Below are positions 26,718-36,686 of a DNA stretch of 64,000 nucleotides, one piece after another. The translations under genes and the position numbers were made by a program. How positions within the stretch are numbered: position 1 is the stretch's first letter; each line of letters starts with the position of its first letter. The stretch covers positions 1 to 64,000 of the forward strand of contig WKFI01000025.1 in assembly GCA_014872875.1 (NCBI GenBank). Direction: 5' to 3'. The notes below the pieces were generated by a model. That model did no database searches and was not told the origin of the DNA. It worked only from the letters and a program-made list of their open reading frames with translations. The DNA is from Paracoccaceae bacterium. Its GTDB lineage: Bacteria; Pseudomonadota; Alphaproteobacteria; Rhodobacterales; Rhodobacteraceae.

Positions 26718-27670
26718 GCAAACTGCCCCAAGTTCATTGACTGTGACAGAAGGCTGGCTTCCCAAGTCCGCAAGGCTGTTCGAACCGTATCGCCATAACC
26801 GCATTCCGATGTCAGTTCAGGAAACAAAACCAGCAACTCGTCTCGAACCGCATCTTCCAGTTCGGACAGCGTGTAAGCACCGGGATGAAAGCTCTCGGTC
26901 GGAGCACCCTCGGTAAACATGATTTGGTGGTTGTCGAACAACAGATGAAAATACTCCACGTCATCTGTCACATCGGCCCGGTTTACCGACGACCCGTTCA
27001 CAAGACTCTTGGCAGGGACAAGCACCTGATCTTCTCCGAACAACAACTGCGCCTGCCAACCTTGCAGGAGCATTCGGTGCTGAGGCGAAACCCGCAGTGT
27101 TCGTTCAGGAAGGTTTTGCCCCAAAGATCCCGGTTCGAAAACGATTGGTCGTTTGCCCGAATCCAGAATCAAATCGGCAACAGACAGTTTTCGTGATCCA
27201 ATCCACCGTACGGGTTCAGCCGCTCCATCCAGTGTCGCAACCATGTCGCCACGTGACAGCTTCTCCACCGGAACCGGTCCGGAAGCCGTTTGTATCAAAG
27301 TGCCACGTGTGACGCAGATCAACAAATTTATGACCACGGTATCTTCGTCAGAGTCTGCACCGGATGTCCCGGTTACTGTAAAGCTGACGACCTGGTCCGA
27401 CCCGGTCGCCAGAACGGCGCCCCAATCAACCGTGAACGTGTAGGTGCCCAGCGTTTCGTCAAACAACAAAGACCCCAATGTCGGGCTGGACAAAGCAGAG
27501 AAGCTGTACCCGTCGGTCGCATCCCCAAGTGATGCCCCGGAGAACAGCGATACGACGTCGAAGTCGCCACTGACCGTTGTTGCCGAAGACAAACTGAGAT
27601 CCAGCGTCGCTTCCCATACGTCGACGCCGCCAGTGGCTTCGCCACCAACATCACTGATGTTGTAACCCAT
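26714..27670 (-). CDS. Hint-domain (Hedgehog/intein-like) secreted-type protein with cadherin-like N-terminus
   Basis: 318 residues. Residues 1-115 are Asp/Gly/Ser/Thr-rich beta sequence like VCBS/cadherin-like repeats (DEDTVVINLL at its end). A Hint_2 domain starts at Cys119: CVTRGTLIQTASGPVPVEKLSRGDMVATLDG, then PVRWIGSRKL and the block SPQHRMLL. Cys119 is positioned as the first residue of a Hint module, the nucleophile for N-S acyl shift. The VCBS-like part would be the N-terminal extein. Hint_2 proteins are common in Rhodobacteraceae and mostly uncharacterised. No Sec signal peptide; export, if any, would be type I. Coupled to the HlyC-like gene. Weak ribosome binding site before ATG 27670. 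Confidence 0.85.
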   Translation of the reverse strand: MGYNISDVGGEATGGVDVWEATLDLSLSSATTVSGDFDVVSLFSGASLGDATDGYSFSALSSPTLGSLLFDETLGTYTFTVDWGAVLATGSDQVVSFTVTGTSGADSDEDTVVINLLICVTRGTLIQTASGPVPVEKLSRGDMVATLDGAAEPVRWIGSRKLSVADLILDSGKRPIVFEPGSLGQNLPERTLRVSPQHRMLLQGWQAQLLFGEDQVLVPAKSLVNGSSVNRADVTDDVEYFHLLFDNHQIMFTEGAPTESFHPGAYTLSELEDAVRDELLVLFPELTSECGYGDTVRTALRTWEASLLSQSMNLGQFA

Positions 27671-27890
27671 CTTGAACCTGCTCGATCGCGCCTGTTTTCA
27701 GGCACAGTATTTGTGTTTTGTGCGACGAGTTTAGCCGATAGGGTCGGATTTGTCATGTGGCCCGCGCGCAAACATGTTTTTTGGGCGTGCAACACGGCAT
27801 CTCACGACACAACGGCCTTGGCTCCTGTGACGTCATCGTTGCACTGGAAACGGCCAACACATGATAGTGCTGCAAAATCAGGAGAACGAG

Positions 27891-28175
27891 ATGGCATTGC
27901 AGGACATCGCAAACGGCATTCAGGCCGGGTTGGCCGACAAAAGCTTCGATGGCTCGCTCAAGTTCGATTGCGGCGATGACGGGGTAATCGTCCTGGCGGA
28001 TAACGCAGCCTCAACCCAGGACAGCGACACTGATTGCACCTTGCGGCTCAGTACCGACAACCTGAAGAAACTGCTGACCGGCAAACTGAACCCGATGACA
28101 GCCGTCATGATGGGCAAAATCAAGATTTCAGGTGATATGAGCGTTGCGATGAAACTGGGGCAGCTGCTCAAGTAA
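27891..28175 (+). CDS. SCP2 sterol-binding domain protein
   Basis: 94 residues, a stand-alone SCP-2 domain: FDGSLKFDCGDDGVIVL, TLRLSTDNLKKLLTGKLNPMTAVMMGKIKISGDM and LGQLLK are the diagnostic C-terminal strands and helix. These proteins bind hydrophobic ligands such as acyl-CoA; the bacterial ligand is unknown. ATG at 27891 follows AGGAG with 6-nt spacing; the longer frame from 27861 lacks a ribosome binding site. Divergent from the Hint gene across a 220-bp gap that must hold both promoters. Confidence 0.9.
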   Translation: MALQDIANGIQAGLADKSFDGSLKFDCGDDGVIVLADNAASTQDSDTDCTLRLSTDNLKKLLTGKLNPMTAVMMGKIKISGDMSVAMKLGQLLK

Positions 28176-28217
28176 AGCTCCTGCAGCTTCTTTCTGGTCA
28201 AAATACCTTGGGGTGAA

Positions 28218-28252
28218 TTGGCCCTTCAGGGCCAAGAGGGGCAAAGCCCCTC
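28218..28252. terminator. Paired hairpins between convergent genes
   Basis: Two perfect 7-bp hairpins in tandem: TTGGCCC/TTCA/GGGCCAA (28218-28235) and GAGGGGC/AAA/GCCCCTC (28236-28252). They lie between the convergent SCP2 and sulfotransferase-like genes. There is no T-tract, so a Rho-independent role is not certain; they may instead block 3' decay of both messages. Confidence 0.5.
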
Positions 28253-28259
28253 TCCTGCA

Positions 28260-28973
28260 TCAGATCTTCTGCGCTTTCATCTGCTCGTAATATGGCATCG
28301 CCGCATCCAATACTGGCTGCAGTTCATCAGGGATCTCCGGCACAGCTCCTTCAGGTGCCGCAAAACCGTCCGAGTTCCAAACCGCCCCATACCAATGCGC
28401 CGCCCAGACCCCGTCATCCTTGTGACCGCCTTTGGGCCAGGTCAGCATTTCAGGTGAAAACGGCAGATCGATTGCGTCGCAAAGCTTCTCCAGCATTCCA
28501 TGCGGATCATCGCGGATATCGTGACTGTCGATAACAACCGGTTTCTGACCCCAGGACGTCACCAAATCGAACAGTTCGGCCTGCTGTCTAAACCCGATGT
28601 CATCCAGCGAAGGGTTTTCCCGTTTTGCCGCATACGAAGCGATTACCCGCGCCGGGTGACGGATCAGGAACACATTGGTCACGTGCCGCATCCAGTCGCG
28701 TGGCACCCCGTCGATCATGTGCTGGGTCATGTGTTTTTGATAGAAATGCGGCTTGTCCGCCGGCTTCGCGTCACTCAGATACGCCGACACCACCTCGGGA
28801 TCCTGTGGCTGGCTTTCCAGAATTTCGTCCCGCATGGGATGATCCAACCCCGTCTTGGCCAGGTAGGATGCATAGAAAGGCTCATCCACTACGGCACAAT
28901 CCGACCGATTTCCGAACGCATACATCATCGCGGTAGACAGATTCCGCGGGCCCGACCACATGGCGATCCGCAT
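28260..28973 (-). CDS. Sulfotransferase-like family protein
   Basis: 237 residues. The start MRIAMWSGPRNLSTAMMYAFG has the P-loop-like PAPS-binding region of sulfotransferases, VFLIRHPARVIASY is the 3'-phosphate-binding motif, and KHMTQHMI matches the family. ATG at 28973 overlaps the stop of the class IV aminotransferase by one base (TGATG). Known relatives occur in bacteria, fungi and plants, mostly without a known acceptor. The tight coupling to an aminotransferase suggests both act on one amino-acid-derived compound (inference). Confidence 0.8.
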   Translation of the reverse strand: MRIAMWSGPRNLSTAMMYAFGNRSDCAVVDEPFYASYLAKTGLDHPMRDEILESQPQDPEVVSAYLSDAKPADKPHFYQKHMTQHMIDGVPRDWMRHVTNVFLIRHPARVIASYAAKRENPSLDDIGFRQQAELFDLVTSWGQKPVVIDSHDIRDDPHGMLEKLCDAIDLPFSPEMLTWPKGGHKDDGVWAAHWYGAVWNSDGFAAPEGAVPEIPDELQPVLDAAMPYYEQMKAQKI

Positions 28974-29881
28974 CAGGCACACTCCTGTTCGATGAGAGCC
29001 TTGTAGAGGCCGCGAATTCGTTCCGTGACCGGGCCCATCTGTCCGGAACCGATCACCCGTCCGTCAATTTCGCCCACCGGAGTCTGCGCGCCGAATGTGC
29101 CTGTCAGAAACGCCTCATCCGCGCCATAGGTATCGACCAGAGAATAGTTGCGTTCATGCACCGGGATACCGTTGGCCCGGCACAAGTCGATCACTTTCTG
29201 CCGCGTGATTCCGTTCATGCAGTAATCCCCGGTCGACGTCCAAACCTCCCCTTTGCGCACAATGAAGAAGTTGCAGGCATTGGTTGTGTTCACGAACCCA
29301 TTCACGTCCAGCATCAAAGCTTCGTCCGCGCCGGCCTTTTCTGCGGCGATACAAGCGATGATGCAGTTCAGCTTGGAATGTGAGTTCAATTTCGGGTCCT
29401 GAGTCATTGGAAGACCCCGAAGATGCGGCACGGTTGCCAGATTGATCGGGCGCGGCAGCTTCGGTCGCGAATGCTCCATGATAATGACTTTGGTCGGTCC
29501 TTGCTGCGACAGTTGCGGATGCTGGAAGGGACGCGTCTTTACACCCCTCGTGACCATCAGCCGGGCATGCGCGTCGGTGGTCATGCCATTGGCTTTTTGT
29601 GTCTCTAATACGGCGTTTTTGACGCCATTCCTGTCCAACCCAATATCCAGATCGATGGCTTTGGCTGCTTCGAACAACCTGTCGATATGTTCATCCATGA
29701 AGGCCCAGCATCCATTATACAGGCGCAACCCTTCCCAGACGCCATCACCCAGCATGAAGCCGCTGTCATAAACACTTACAGTGGCTTCGGCCTTGGGCAC
29801 GATCCGGCCATTTACATAAATCAGGATTTCTTCGTTCCGGGCGTCTTCTTCGGCCTGGTGCGTGCTCATCTTGTCGGTCAT
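28973..29881 (-). CDS. Class IV aminotransferase (branched-chain / D-amino-acid type)
   Basis: 302 residues. Fold-type IV PLP enzyme: N-terminal VYDSGFMLGDGVWEGLRLY, the PLP lysine in SHSKLNCI, then DVNGFVNTTNACNFF and the NGITRQKVIDLC phosphate-binding stretch. The family holds branched-chain aminotransferases, D-alanine aminotransferases and ADC lyases; it differs enough from classical IlvE (EGFVNTTN in place of GxVxExTxxN-type) that I do not assign a substrate. GGGAGGATGCC precedes ATG at 29881. First gene of the two-gene unit with the sulfotransferase-like protein. Confidence 0.85.
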   Translation of the reverse strand: MTDKMSTHQAEEDARNEEILIYVNGRIVPKAEATVSVYDSGFMLGDGVWEGLRLYNGCWAFMDEHIDRLFEAAKAIDLDIGLDRNGVKNAVLETQKANGMTTDAHARLMVTRGVKTRPFQHPQLSQQGPTKVIIMEHSRPKLPRPINLATVPHLRGLPMTQDPKLNSHSKLNCIIACIAAEKAGADEALMLDVNGFVNTTNACNFFIVRKGEVWTSTGDYCMNGITRQKVIDLCRANGIPVHERNYSLVDTYGADEAFLTGTFGAQTPVGEIDGRVIGSGQMGPVTERIRGLYKALIEQECA

Positions 29882-30024
29882 GGCATCCTCCCTCAGGCGG
29901 CACGCTAGAAAGATCGGCTCCTGTTTCCAAGCGGTAAATCGCGTTCACCAACGCGTGACATTTCATGTCTGTGAGTTGTGCGTGTCCAAAGCGCGCGTCA
30001 CCCTGACAGAAAATGGAGGCAGCC

Positions 30025-30690
30025 ATGCGTATGACCGACACGATCAAACCAATTGCCCTGACCATCCTTATGGCGATTGCCGGGGTTCTGAAAGCAGCCG
30101 ACGCACGGGCAACGACAATTGAGACGCTGACCGTGGCAGGCGGGTGTTTCTGGTGCGTGGAAAGCGATTTCGAAGGTGTAACCGGCGTGATCGAGGCTGT
30201 GTCGGGCTATACCGGTGGCACAACGGAAAACCCGACGTACAAACAGGTCACCAAAGGCGGCAGCGGTCATTACGAAGCTGTTCAAATCAGCTTTGACTCT
30301 GACAAAGTCAGCCGGGAAACTCTGTTGAATTTGTTTTTCCGCTCGGTCGATCCGACCGACGCGGGCGGCCAGTTCTGCGACCGTGGCGCCAGTTACAGAA
30401 CAGCGATTTTCGTCTCTAACTCGGCGGAAATGGCTCTTGCTGAGCGGGCAAAGGCCAATGCACAAAGCGCCCTTGGCCAGACCATCGTGACTCCCATACT
30501 GAAGGCATCCACGTTCTATTTGGCCGAGGACTATCACCAGGATTACTACAAGGGTGACGATCTGGTGCTAACCCGGTTCGGCCCAAAACGTCAGGCGTCT
30601 GCCTATAAACGCTATCGGCAGGCCTGTGGTCGGGACAAACGCGTACGCGAATTGTGGGGAAGCGAAGCCCCCTTTGCAGCCGGGTACTAG
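30025..30690 (+). CDS. msrA: Peptide-methionine (S)-S-oxide reductase with N-terminal export signal
   Basis: 221 residues. MsrA reduces methionine-S-sulfoxide. Catalytic Cys41 lies in GGCFWCVE, with GYTGG and HYEAVQ following. A hydrophobic leader (MRMTDTIKPIALTILMAIAGVLKAADA) looks like a Sec signal peptide, so the enzyme probably works in the periplasm, unlike the cytoplasmic E. coli enzyme. Start chosen at 30025 because GGAGG lies 5 nt upstream. Its TAG stop is shared through the palindrome CTAG with the convergent ribokinase stop. Confidence 0.92.
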   Translation: MRMTDTIKPIALTILMAIAGVLKAADARATTIETLTVAGGCFWCVESDFEGVTGVIEAVSGYTGGTTENPTYKQVTKGGSGHYEAVQISFDSDKVSRETLLNLFFRSVDPTDAGGQFCDRGASYRTAIFVSNSAEMALAERAKANAQSALGQTIVTPILKASTFYLAEDYHQDYYKGDDLVLTRFGPKRQASAYKRYRQACGRDKRVRELWGSEAPFAAGY

Positions 30691-31559
30691 AAATCTGCGT
30701 CCTGAACTTCTTTCAAATCGGGAATCACGTCGGCGGTCCCCTTTCGTGTGACCATCAGGGCTGATGCCTTTGCGGCCAGCCCCATAGCCTGCCGGATCGG
30801 CATCCCCCGATCCATTCCAGCCAGGACATAACCGGTGAACGTGTCCCCTGCCCCGGTCGTATCAACCGGGGTGACGGGCAAGGCTGGGATGTCGTGAACC
30901 GCTCCTGCCTGGCCATCGAAATGCCGCGCCCCTTTGGCGCCCATCGTGACGATCACATCCCGCACGCCCAGCGAGTCGGCGGACTTACCGGTTGCTGCGT
31001 GTAACTGGGTCGCTTCAAGCTCGTTCAGGATCAGGAAATCCAGATGAGGAAGAACGGCCTGCACAGCCTCCGCCTGAAACGGTGCGGCGGCGTAACAGAC
31101 GTGCAGACCCATGTCGCGTCCCATCCCGGCAGCTTCGGCCTGCAGATTGGTTTCGTTCTGGAGAACCAGAATATCGCCCGAATTTGCCTGTGTTAGAGCC
31201 TGTCCAAGCTGATCCACGCCTATCGCCCGATTGGCACCGGGAAACAAAATGATCTGGTTTTCCCCCTGCGGATCCACTGCGATAATTGCGTGTCCGGTAG
31301 GTGTATCCCCCTGTGAGATGTGGCGCGTGTCGACACCATATTCCATCAACCGATCAACGGCCCATTTACCTTCAGGGCCGACAGCGCCGATGTGATGCAC
31401 ATGCGCCGCAGCACGGGAGGCAGCCACGGACATGTTCGCGCCTTTGCCACCCAGAAACTGCTGAAACCCCGTTGCCGCAAGCGTTTCACCCGCAACCGGC
31501 AGATGCGGCACGGCGTAAACCATGTCCGCATTGATCGAGCCGAGGTTCCAGATCGCCAT
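30687..31559 (-). CDS. PfkB-family carbohydrate kinase, ribokinase-like
   Basis: 290 residues. PfkB signatures are present: GGKGANMSVAASR near residue 37 and DTTGAGDTFTGYVLAGM with the catalytic Asp near 240. NGSIN-type start LGSINADMVY matches ribokinases (RbsK). No rbs transport or D-ribose pyranase gene is nearby, so the sugar is not proven. Two base pairs downstream of maeB, hence likely co-transcribed with it, an unusual pairing. Confidence 0.87.
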   Translation of the reverse strand: MAIWNLGSINADMVYAVPHLPVAGETLAATGFQQFLGGKGANMSVAASRAAAHVHHIGAVGPEGKWAVDRLMEYGVDTRHISQGDTPTGHAIIAVDPQGENQIILFPGANRAIGVDQLGQALTQANSGDILVLQNETNLQAEAAGMGRDMGLHVCYAAAPFQAEAVQAVLPHLDFLILNELEATQLHAATGKSADSLGVRDVIVTMGAKGARHFDGQAGAVHDIPALPVTPVDTTGAGDTFTGYVLAGMDRGMPIRQAMGLAAKASALMVTRKGTADVIPDLKEVQDADF

Positions 31560-31561
31560 GA

Positions 31562-33817
31562 TCAGCCCACGTCACAAGATGCCAGGACAGCCATGTTCAG
31601 GATGTCATTGGCGGTCGAACCTGTGGAACAGATCTGGATCGGCTTGTCGACACCGCTCAGGATCGGGCCGATCACGGTGGCGCCGCCCATCTCCTGCATC
31701 AGCTTGGTCGAAATGCTGGCTGAGTGGCGCGCCGGAACAACCAGAATGTTGGCCGGTCCGGTCAAACGCGAGAAGGGATAGGCCTCTTGCTGATGCTCGT
31801 TCAGCGCCACGTCGACGGTCATTTCGCCTTCGTATTCGAAATCAACACCGCGCGCGTCCAGGACTTCGGGTGCCAGATGCATCTTCTCAGCACGCTCCGA
31901 AACGGGATAGCCAAAGGTCGAGAAGCTGACAAAGGCCACACGCGGTTCAAGCCCCATGTGGCGCGCCACGCCGGCTGCCCGTTCGGCAATGTTCGCAAGG
32001 TCGTTTTCATCTGGCCATTCATGCACCAGAGTGTCACCGATCAGCACAATCCGCCCCTTGTGCAGCAGCGCGGTCACACCCGCCGCTCCATGTGCAGCAT
32101 CTGCATCAAACACGTGGTTGATCCGGTCCATCACATGCGCCGACTTGCGGGTTGCGCCCGTCACCAGACCATCACCATGCCCATGCGCCAACATCAGGGC
32201 CGAGAATACATGCCGGTCCCGCGCGGCCAGGCGATGGACATCCTTTTCATCAAAGCCGTTACGCTGCAGACGTTTGTACAGGAAGCTCTTGTACGTATCG
32301 AGATGCTGGGTATTGGCGGCGTTGACCACTTCGATCTCGCGAACAGCATCGCCCAAACCGGCCTCCTCCAGCTTGGTTTTGACATCATCCGGACGACCCA
32401 CGACCAGCGCTTTGCCAAAGCCCGACCGCTGATAGGTCACAGCAGCCCGCAACACGCGCGGATCGTCACCTTCTGCAAAGATCATCCGCGATTGCGCCGA
32501 ACGTGCCCGTGCGTTCAGGCCGCGCAGAATGCTGGCGGTCGGATCCATCCGCCCTCGCAGACTCAGTTCGTAAGCGTCCATGTCGATGATCGGACGACGA
32601 GCTGCGCCGGTGTCCATCCCGGCCTTGGCAACCGCAGGCGGGATCCGGTGGATCAGGCGCGGGTCAAAGGGCGTGGGGATAATGTAATCCCGGCCAAAGG
32701 TCAGCGACTTGCCATAGGCCATGGCGACCTCATCCGGCACATCCTCGCGCGCGAGATTGGCCAGTGCATGAGCGCAGGCAATCTTCATCTCGTCGTTGAT
32801 GGCGCGTGCGTTGATGTCCAGCGCGCCCCGGAACAGGTACGGAAAGCCCAGCACGTTGTTGACCTGGTTCGGATAATCCGATCGGCCGGTGGCGACGATG
32901 GCGTCAACGCGAACCTCATGCGCCTCCTCCGGAGTGATTTCCGGATCGGGGTTGGCCATGGCGAAGATCACCGGGTTGTCGGCCATGCTGGCGACCATAT
33001 CCTGGGTCACGGCGCCCTTGACCGACACGCCCAAGAATACATCGGCACCTTTCATGGCGTCTTCCAAGGTGCGCAGTTCAGTGGTGACCGCATGTGCCGA
33101 TTTCCACTGGTTCATGCCCTCGGTCCGGCCCTGATAGATCACGCCCTTGGTGTCGCAGACGATGCAGTTTTCATGCCGCGCGCCCATGGATTTCAGCAGT
33201 TCGATACAGGCAATCCCAGCCGCACCAGCACCGTTGAGGACGATCTTCACATCCTCGATCTTCTTTTTCGAGATATGTAACGCGTTCAGCAGACCGGCGG
33301 CACAGATCACCGCAGTGCCGTGCTGGTCGTCGTGGAAGACAGGGATGTCCATCTCTTCCTTCAGACGCTGTTCGATGATGAAACATTCCGGCGCTTTGAT
33401 GTCTTCCAGATTGATACCGCCAAAGGTCGGCCCCATCAGCCGCACGGCGCGGCAGAATTCATCCGGGTCTTCGGTGTCCAGCTCGATATCGATCGAGTTT
33501 ACATCCGCGAAGCGTTTGAAGAGAACCGATTTCCCTTCCATCACCGGTTTCGATCCCAGTGCACCCAGATTGCCCAAGCCCAAAACTGCGGTGCCGTTCG
33601 AAATCACCGCAACAAGGTTGCCCTTGTTTGTATAATCATAGGCGGTTTCAGGATTTTCCGCGATCGCTTCGCACGGGACCGCCACACCGGGCGAATAGGC
33701 CAGCGACAGATCCCGTTGGGTGGTCATGGGCACAGTCGCCTGGACCTCCCACTTGCCGGGGGTCGGTTCCAGATGAAAGGCCAGCGCCTCTTCGTTCGTG
33801 ATCTTCGCTTTTGGCAT
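31562..33817 (-). CDS. maeB: NADP-dependent malic enzyme with phosphotransacetylase-like C-terminus
   Basis: 751 residues. Oxidative decarboxylation of malate to pyruvate. N-terminal malic domain ([34 protein letters not shown]), Rossmann domain ([16 protein letters not shown]), and a C-terminal region about 430-751 homologous to phosphotransacetylase, thought to be regulatory in MaeB by binding acetyl-CoA. Length and order match E. coli MaeB (759). ATG 33817 is divergent from mutS with 145 bp between; no clear promoter is readable. Confidence 0.95.
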   Translation of the reverse strand: MPKAKITNEEALAFHLEPTPGKWEVQATVPMTTQRDLSLAYSPGVAVPCEAIAENPETAYDYTNKGNLVAVISNGTAVLGLGNLGALGSKPVMEGKSVLFKRFADVNSIDIELDTEDPDEFCRAVRLMGPTFGGINLEDIKAPECFIIEQRLKEEMDIPVFHDDQHGTAVICAAGLLNALHISKKKIEDVKIVLNGAGAAGIACIELLKSMGARHENCIVCDTKGVIYQGRTEGMNQWKSAHAVTTELRTLEDAMKGADVFLGVSVKGAVTQDMVASMADNPVIFAMANPDPEITPEEAHEVRVDAIVATGRSDYPNQVNNVLGFPYLFRGALDINARAINDEMKIACAHALANLAREDVPDEVAMAYGKSLTFGRDYIIPTPFDPRLIHRIPPAVAKAGMDTGAARRPIIDMDAYELSLRGRMDPTASILRGLNARARSAQSRMIFAEGDDPRVLRAAVTYQRSGFGKALVVGRPDDVKTKLEEAGLGDAVREIEVVNAANTQHLDTYKSFLYKRLQRNGFDEKDVHRLAARDRHVFSALMLAHGHGDGLVTGATRKSAHVMDRINHVFDADAAHGAAGVTALLHKGRIVLIGDTLVHEWPDENDLANIAERAAGVARHMGLEPRVAFVSFSTFGYPVSERAEKMHLAPEVLDARGVDFEYEGEMTVDVALNEHQQEAYPFSRLTGPANILVVPARHSASISTKLMQEMGGATVIGPILSGVDKPIQICSTGSTANDILNMAVLASCDVG

Positions 33818-33962
33818 TGGATGTGTCGTTCTTTGTTCAACTGCGGGCTTTTTGCCTCATAGCGCAGCGGACGTCAGGTCACAACGACAATACGATTTCG
33901 CCTTTCGCCGCAGGGCCGGGATTTGTAAGGTCGCGCGGACCAGCAAAGCGGAGAACAGACCC

Positions 33963-36599
33963 TTGGCAACCGTCACGCCGATGATGGCACAATATCTGGA
34001 CATCAAGGCCCAATATCCGGACGCGTTGCTGTTCTACCGGATGGGTGACTTTTACGAATTGTTCTTTGACGATGCGGTCGCCGCAGCCGAAGCATTGGAC
34101 ATTGCCCTGACCAAGCGCGGCAAGCACGAGGGCGAAGAAATCCCGATGTGCGGCGTACCCCATCACGCTGCCGAAGGATATCTGCTGACCCTGATCCGCA
34201 AGGGATTCCGCGTCGCCGTGGGCGAACAAATGGAAAGCCCGGCGGAAGCTAAAAAGCGCGGCTACAAGGCCGTTGTGAAACGCGACGTGGTGCGGCTGGT
34301 GACGCCCGGCACGCTGACCGAGGATTCGCTGCTCGAGGCGCGGCGCCACAACTTTCTGGTCGCCTATTCCGAGCTGCGCGACGAGGCTGCGTTGGCCTGG
34401 GCCGATATCTCGACCGGCGCGTTTCACGTGATGCCGGTGTCGCGCATGCGCCTGTCGCCCGAGCTTGCCCGCCTGGGCCCATCCGAACTGATCGTATCCG
34501 AACCGCCGCATGAACTGGTGCAGGAGCTGGCGCGCGAATACGGCATCCCCCTGACCCCCATCGCCAAGTCGAGCTTTGACAGTACGGCAGCGGAGAAACG
34601 TATCTGCACCCTGTTCAAGGTCGGCGCCCTTGATGGTTTCGGCACATTTTCCCGCGCCGAAGTTTCAGCCATGGGTGCGGTGATCGATTATCTGGAGATC
34701 ACGCAGAAAGGCAAACTGCCGCTGCTGCAACCGCCGGAAAAGGAATCCGCCGACCGTGTGGTGCAGATCGACGCCGCCACCCGGCGAAACCTGGAACTGA
34801 CGCGTTCGCTGTCTGGCAGCCGCTCCGGATCGCTGCTGGCAGTGGTGGATCGCACAGTCACCCCTGCGGGCGCCCGGCTGCTGGAACAACGTCTGTCCAG
34901 CCCCTCGCGCAATCTGGACACCATCCACGGCCGCCTCACCGCGCTGGATTTCACCGTTGAGCAGGCCACCCTGGCCCAGGATCTTCGCAGCGCCCTACGC
35001 AAGACACCGGATCTGGATCGTGCCCTGTCCCGTCTCGCACTGGAACGCGGCGGTCCGCGGGATTTGGCCGCGATCCGCAACGGTCTGACCCAGGCCGAAC
35101 AAGCCGCCGACTTGTGCGACGGTCACGATCTTCCCAACCTTGTTGCCAAATCCACTGCCGCGCTGCGCGGATTTGACGATCTGCTCGCCCTGCTGGATGA
35201 GGCGCTGGTCGCCGAACCCCCGCTACTGGCCCGCGATGGCGGGTTCATCGCGCCAGGGTTTGAACCTGAACTGGACGAGTCCCGCACTCTGCGGGACGAA
35301 GGACGCTCGGTCATCGCCGGACTGCAAAAGAAATACGCCGAACACACCGGGGTCAATGCGCTCAAGATCAAGCACAACAATGTGCTGGGTTATTTCATCG
35401 AAACCACCGCGACCCATGCGGACAAGATGATGTCGGCCGAGATGGCGGAAACCTATATCCACCGCCAGACCACCGCCAATCAGGTGCGCTTCACCACGGT
35501 CGAGCTGAGCGAGATCGAAACCAAGATCCTGAACGCTGGCAATCTAGCGCTTGAGATCGAAAAGCGGCTCTATTCCAGGCTTTCTGGAGCCATTCTCGAC
35601 CAAGCCGCTGCGCTAAACGGTGCGGCGCGGGGCTTGGCGGAGCTTGATCTGCTGACCGCACTGGCCGATCTGGCCACCGGCGAAAACTGGACCCGCCCCC
35701 GCATAGACAATTCCCGTGCGTTCCACGTGACAGGCGGGCGGCACCCGGTCGTGGAACAAGCGCTGCGCCAGCAGGGTGGCGAGACATTCGTGGCCAATGA
35801 CTGCGATCTGACCGCCCAGGATGGCGCCGCCGTCTGGCTGCTGACTGGTCCCAACATGGCCGGTAAGTCGACCTTCCTGCGCCAGAACGCTTTGATCGCG
35901 CTGCTGGCGCAGATGGGCAGCTATGTTCCGGCCGAGACTGCGCATATCGGTCTGGTCAGCCAGCTGTTCAGCCGTGTTGGCGCCTCGGACGATCTGGCAC
36001 GGGGGCGATCGACCTTCATGGTCGAGATGGTGGAAACTGCGGCCATCCTGAACCAGGCCGATGACCGCGCGATGGTGATCCTGGATGAGATTGGCCGCGG
36101 CACGGCGACCTATGATGGCCTCTCCATTGCCTGGGCCACGCTGGAGCACCTGCACGAGGTCAACAAATCCCGCGCCTTGTTCGCGACCCATTATCACGAG
36201 CTCACACAATTGGCGAACAAGCTGCCCGGCGTCGACAATGCGACGGTGACGGTCAAGGAATGGGACGGTGAGGTCATTTTCCTGCACGAAGTGCGCAAAG
36301 GGGCTGCCGATCGGTCATATGGTGTACAGGTCGCCCAGCTTGCCGGCCTGCCCGCCAGTGTCGTGGCGCGCGCGAGAGACGTGTTGGATATGCTCGAAAA
36401 AGGCAGCCGAGAAAATGGAGCAACCAAGTTCCAGATCGACGACCTGCCGCTATTCGCCGCTGCCCCGCCACCGCAACCCGCCGCGCCCAAAGGCCCGTCG
36501 CCGGTTCAGGAGCTGCTCGACAGCATCCACCCTGACGACCTCTCCCCGCGTGAAGCGCTGGAAATGCTCTACAAGCTCAAAGACACGGCCGCCTCATAA
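33963..36599 (+). CDS. mutS: DNA mismatch repair ATPase MutS
   Basis: 878 residues from the TTG start. Recognises base mismatches. N-terminal [29 protein letters not shown] includes the Phe-x-Glu mismatch-stacking motif (residues in DFYELF). Walker [11 protein letters not shown] and the C-terminal ATPase motifs DEIGRGT and THYHEL are intact. The frame is open to 33798, but TTG at 33963 has GGAG 9 nt upstream and yields MATVTPMM, matching family N-termini; ATG at 33981/33984 is the alternative. A small dimer-tail segment ([19 protein letters not shown]) ends the protein. Confidence 0.96.
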   Translation: MATVTPMMAQYLDIKAQYPDALLFYRMGDFYELFFDDAVAAAEALDIALTKRGKHEGEEIPMCGVPHHAAEGYLLTLIRKGFRVAVGEQMESPAEAKKRGYKAVVKRDVVRLVTPGTLTEDSLLEARRHNFLVAYSELRDEAALAWADISTGAFHVMPVSRMRLSPELARLGPSELIVSEPPHELVQELAREYGIPLTPIAKSSFDSTAAEKRICTLFKVGALDGFGTFSRAEVSAMGAVIDYLEITQKGKLPLLQPPEKESADRVVQIDAATRRNLELTRSLSGSRSGSLLAVVDRTVTPAGARLLEQRLSSPSRNLDTIHGRLTALDFTVEQATLAQDLRSALRKTPDLDRALSRLALERGGPRDLAAIRNGLTQAEQAADLCDGHDLPNLVAKSTAALRGFDDLLALLDEALVAEPPLLARDGGFIAPGFEPELDESRTLRDEGRSVIAGLQKKYAEHTGVNALKIKHNNVLGYFIETTATHADKMMSAEMAETYIHRQTTANQVRFTTVELSEIETKILNAGNLALEIEKRLYSRLSGAILDQAAALNGAARGLAELDLLTALADLATGENWTRPRIDNSRAFHVTGGRHPVVEQALRQQGGETFVANDCDLTAQDGAAVWLLTGPNMAGKSTFLRQNALIALLAQMGSYVPAETAHIGLVSQLFSRVGASDDLARGRSTFMVEMVETAAILNQADDRAMVILDEIGRGTATYDGLSIAWATLEHLHEVNKSRALFATHYHELTQLANKLPGVDNATVTVKEWDGEVIFLHEVRKGAADRSYGVQVAQLAGLPASVVARARDVLDMLEKGSRENGATKFQIDDLPLFAAAPPPQPAAPKGPSPVQELLDSIHPDDLSPREALEMLYKLKDTAAS

Positions 36600-36600
36600 G

Positions 36601-36634
36601 AAAAGCGGCCCCGAAATCCCGGAGCCGCTTTTTC
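36601..36634. terminator. Terminator between mutS and grpE
   Basis: AAAAGCGGC (36601-36609) pairs with GCCGCTTTT followed by TT. The unit follows the mutS stop by 1 bp and points toward the convergent grpE end, so it can act on both strands. Confidence 0.82.
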
Positions 36635-36686
36635 TCTTGCCGAAAATATCCCGCCAGAGGCATGCGCCCGTATGGGCGCGTTAAAC

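Noticed and set aside
31724-33280. 518-residue plus-strand open frame
   Set aside because: Antisense to maeB, whose motifs are unmistakable; this frame shows only His/Arg-rich antisense composition.
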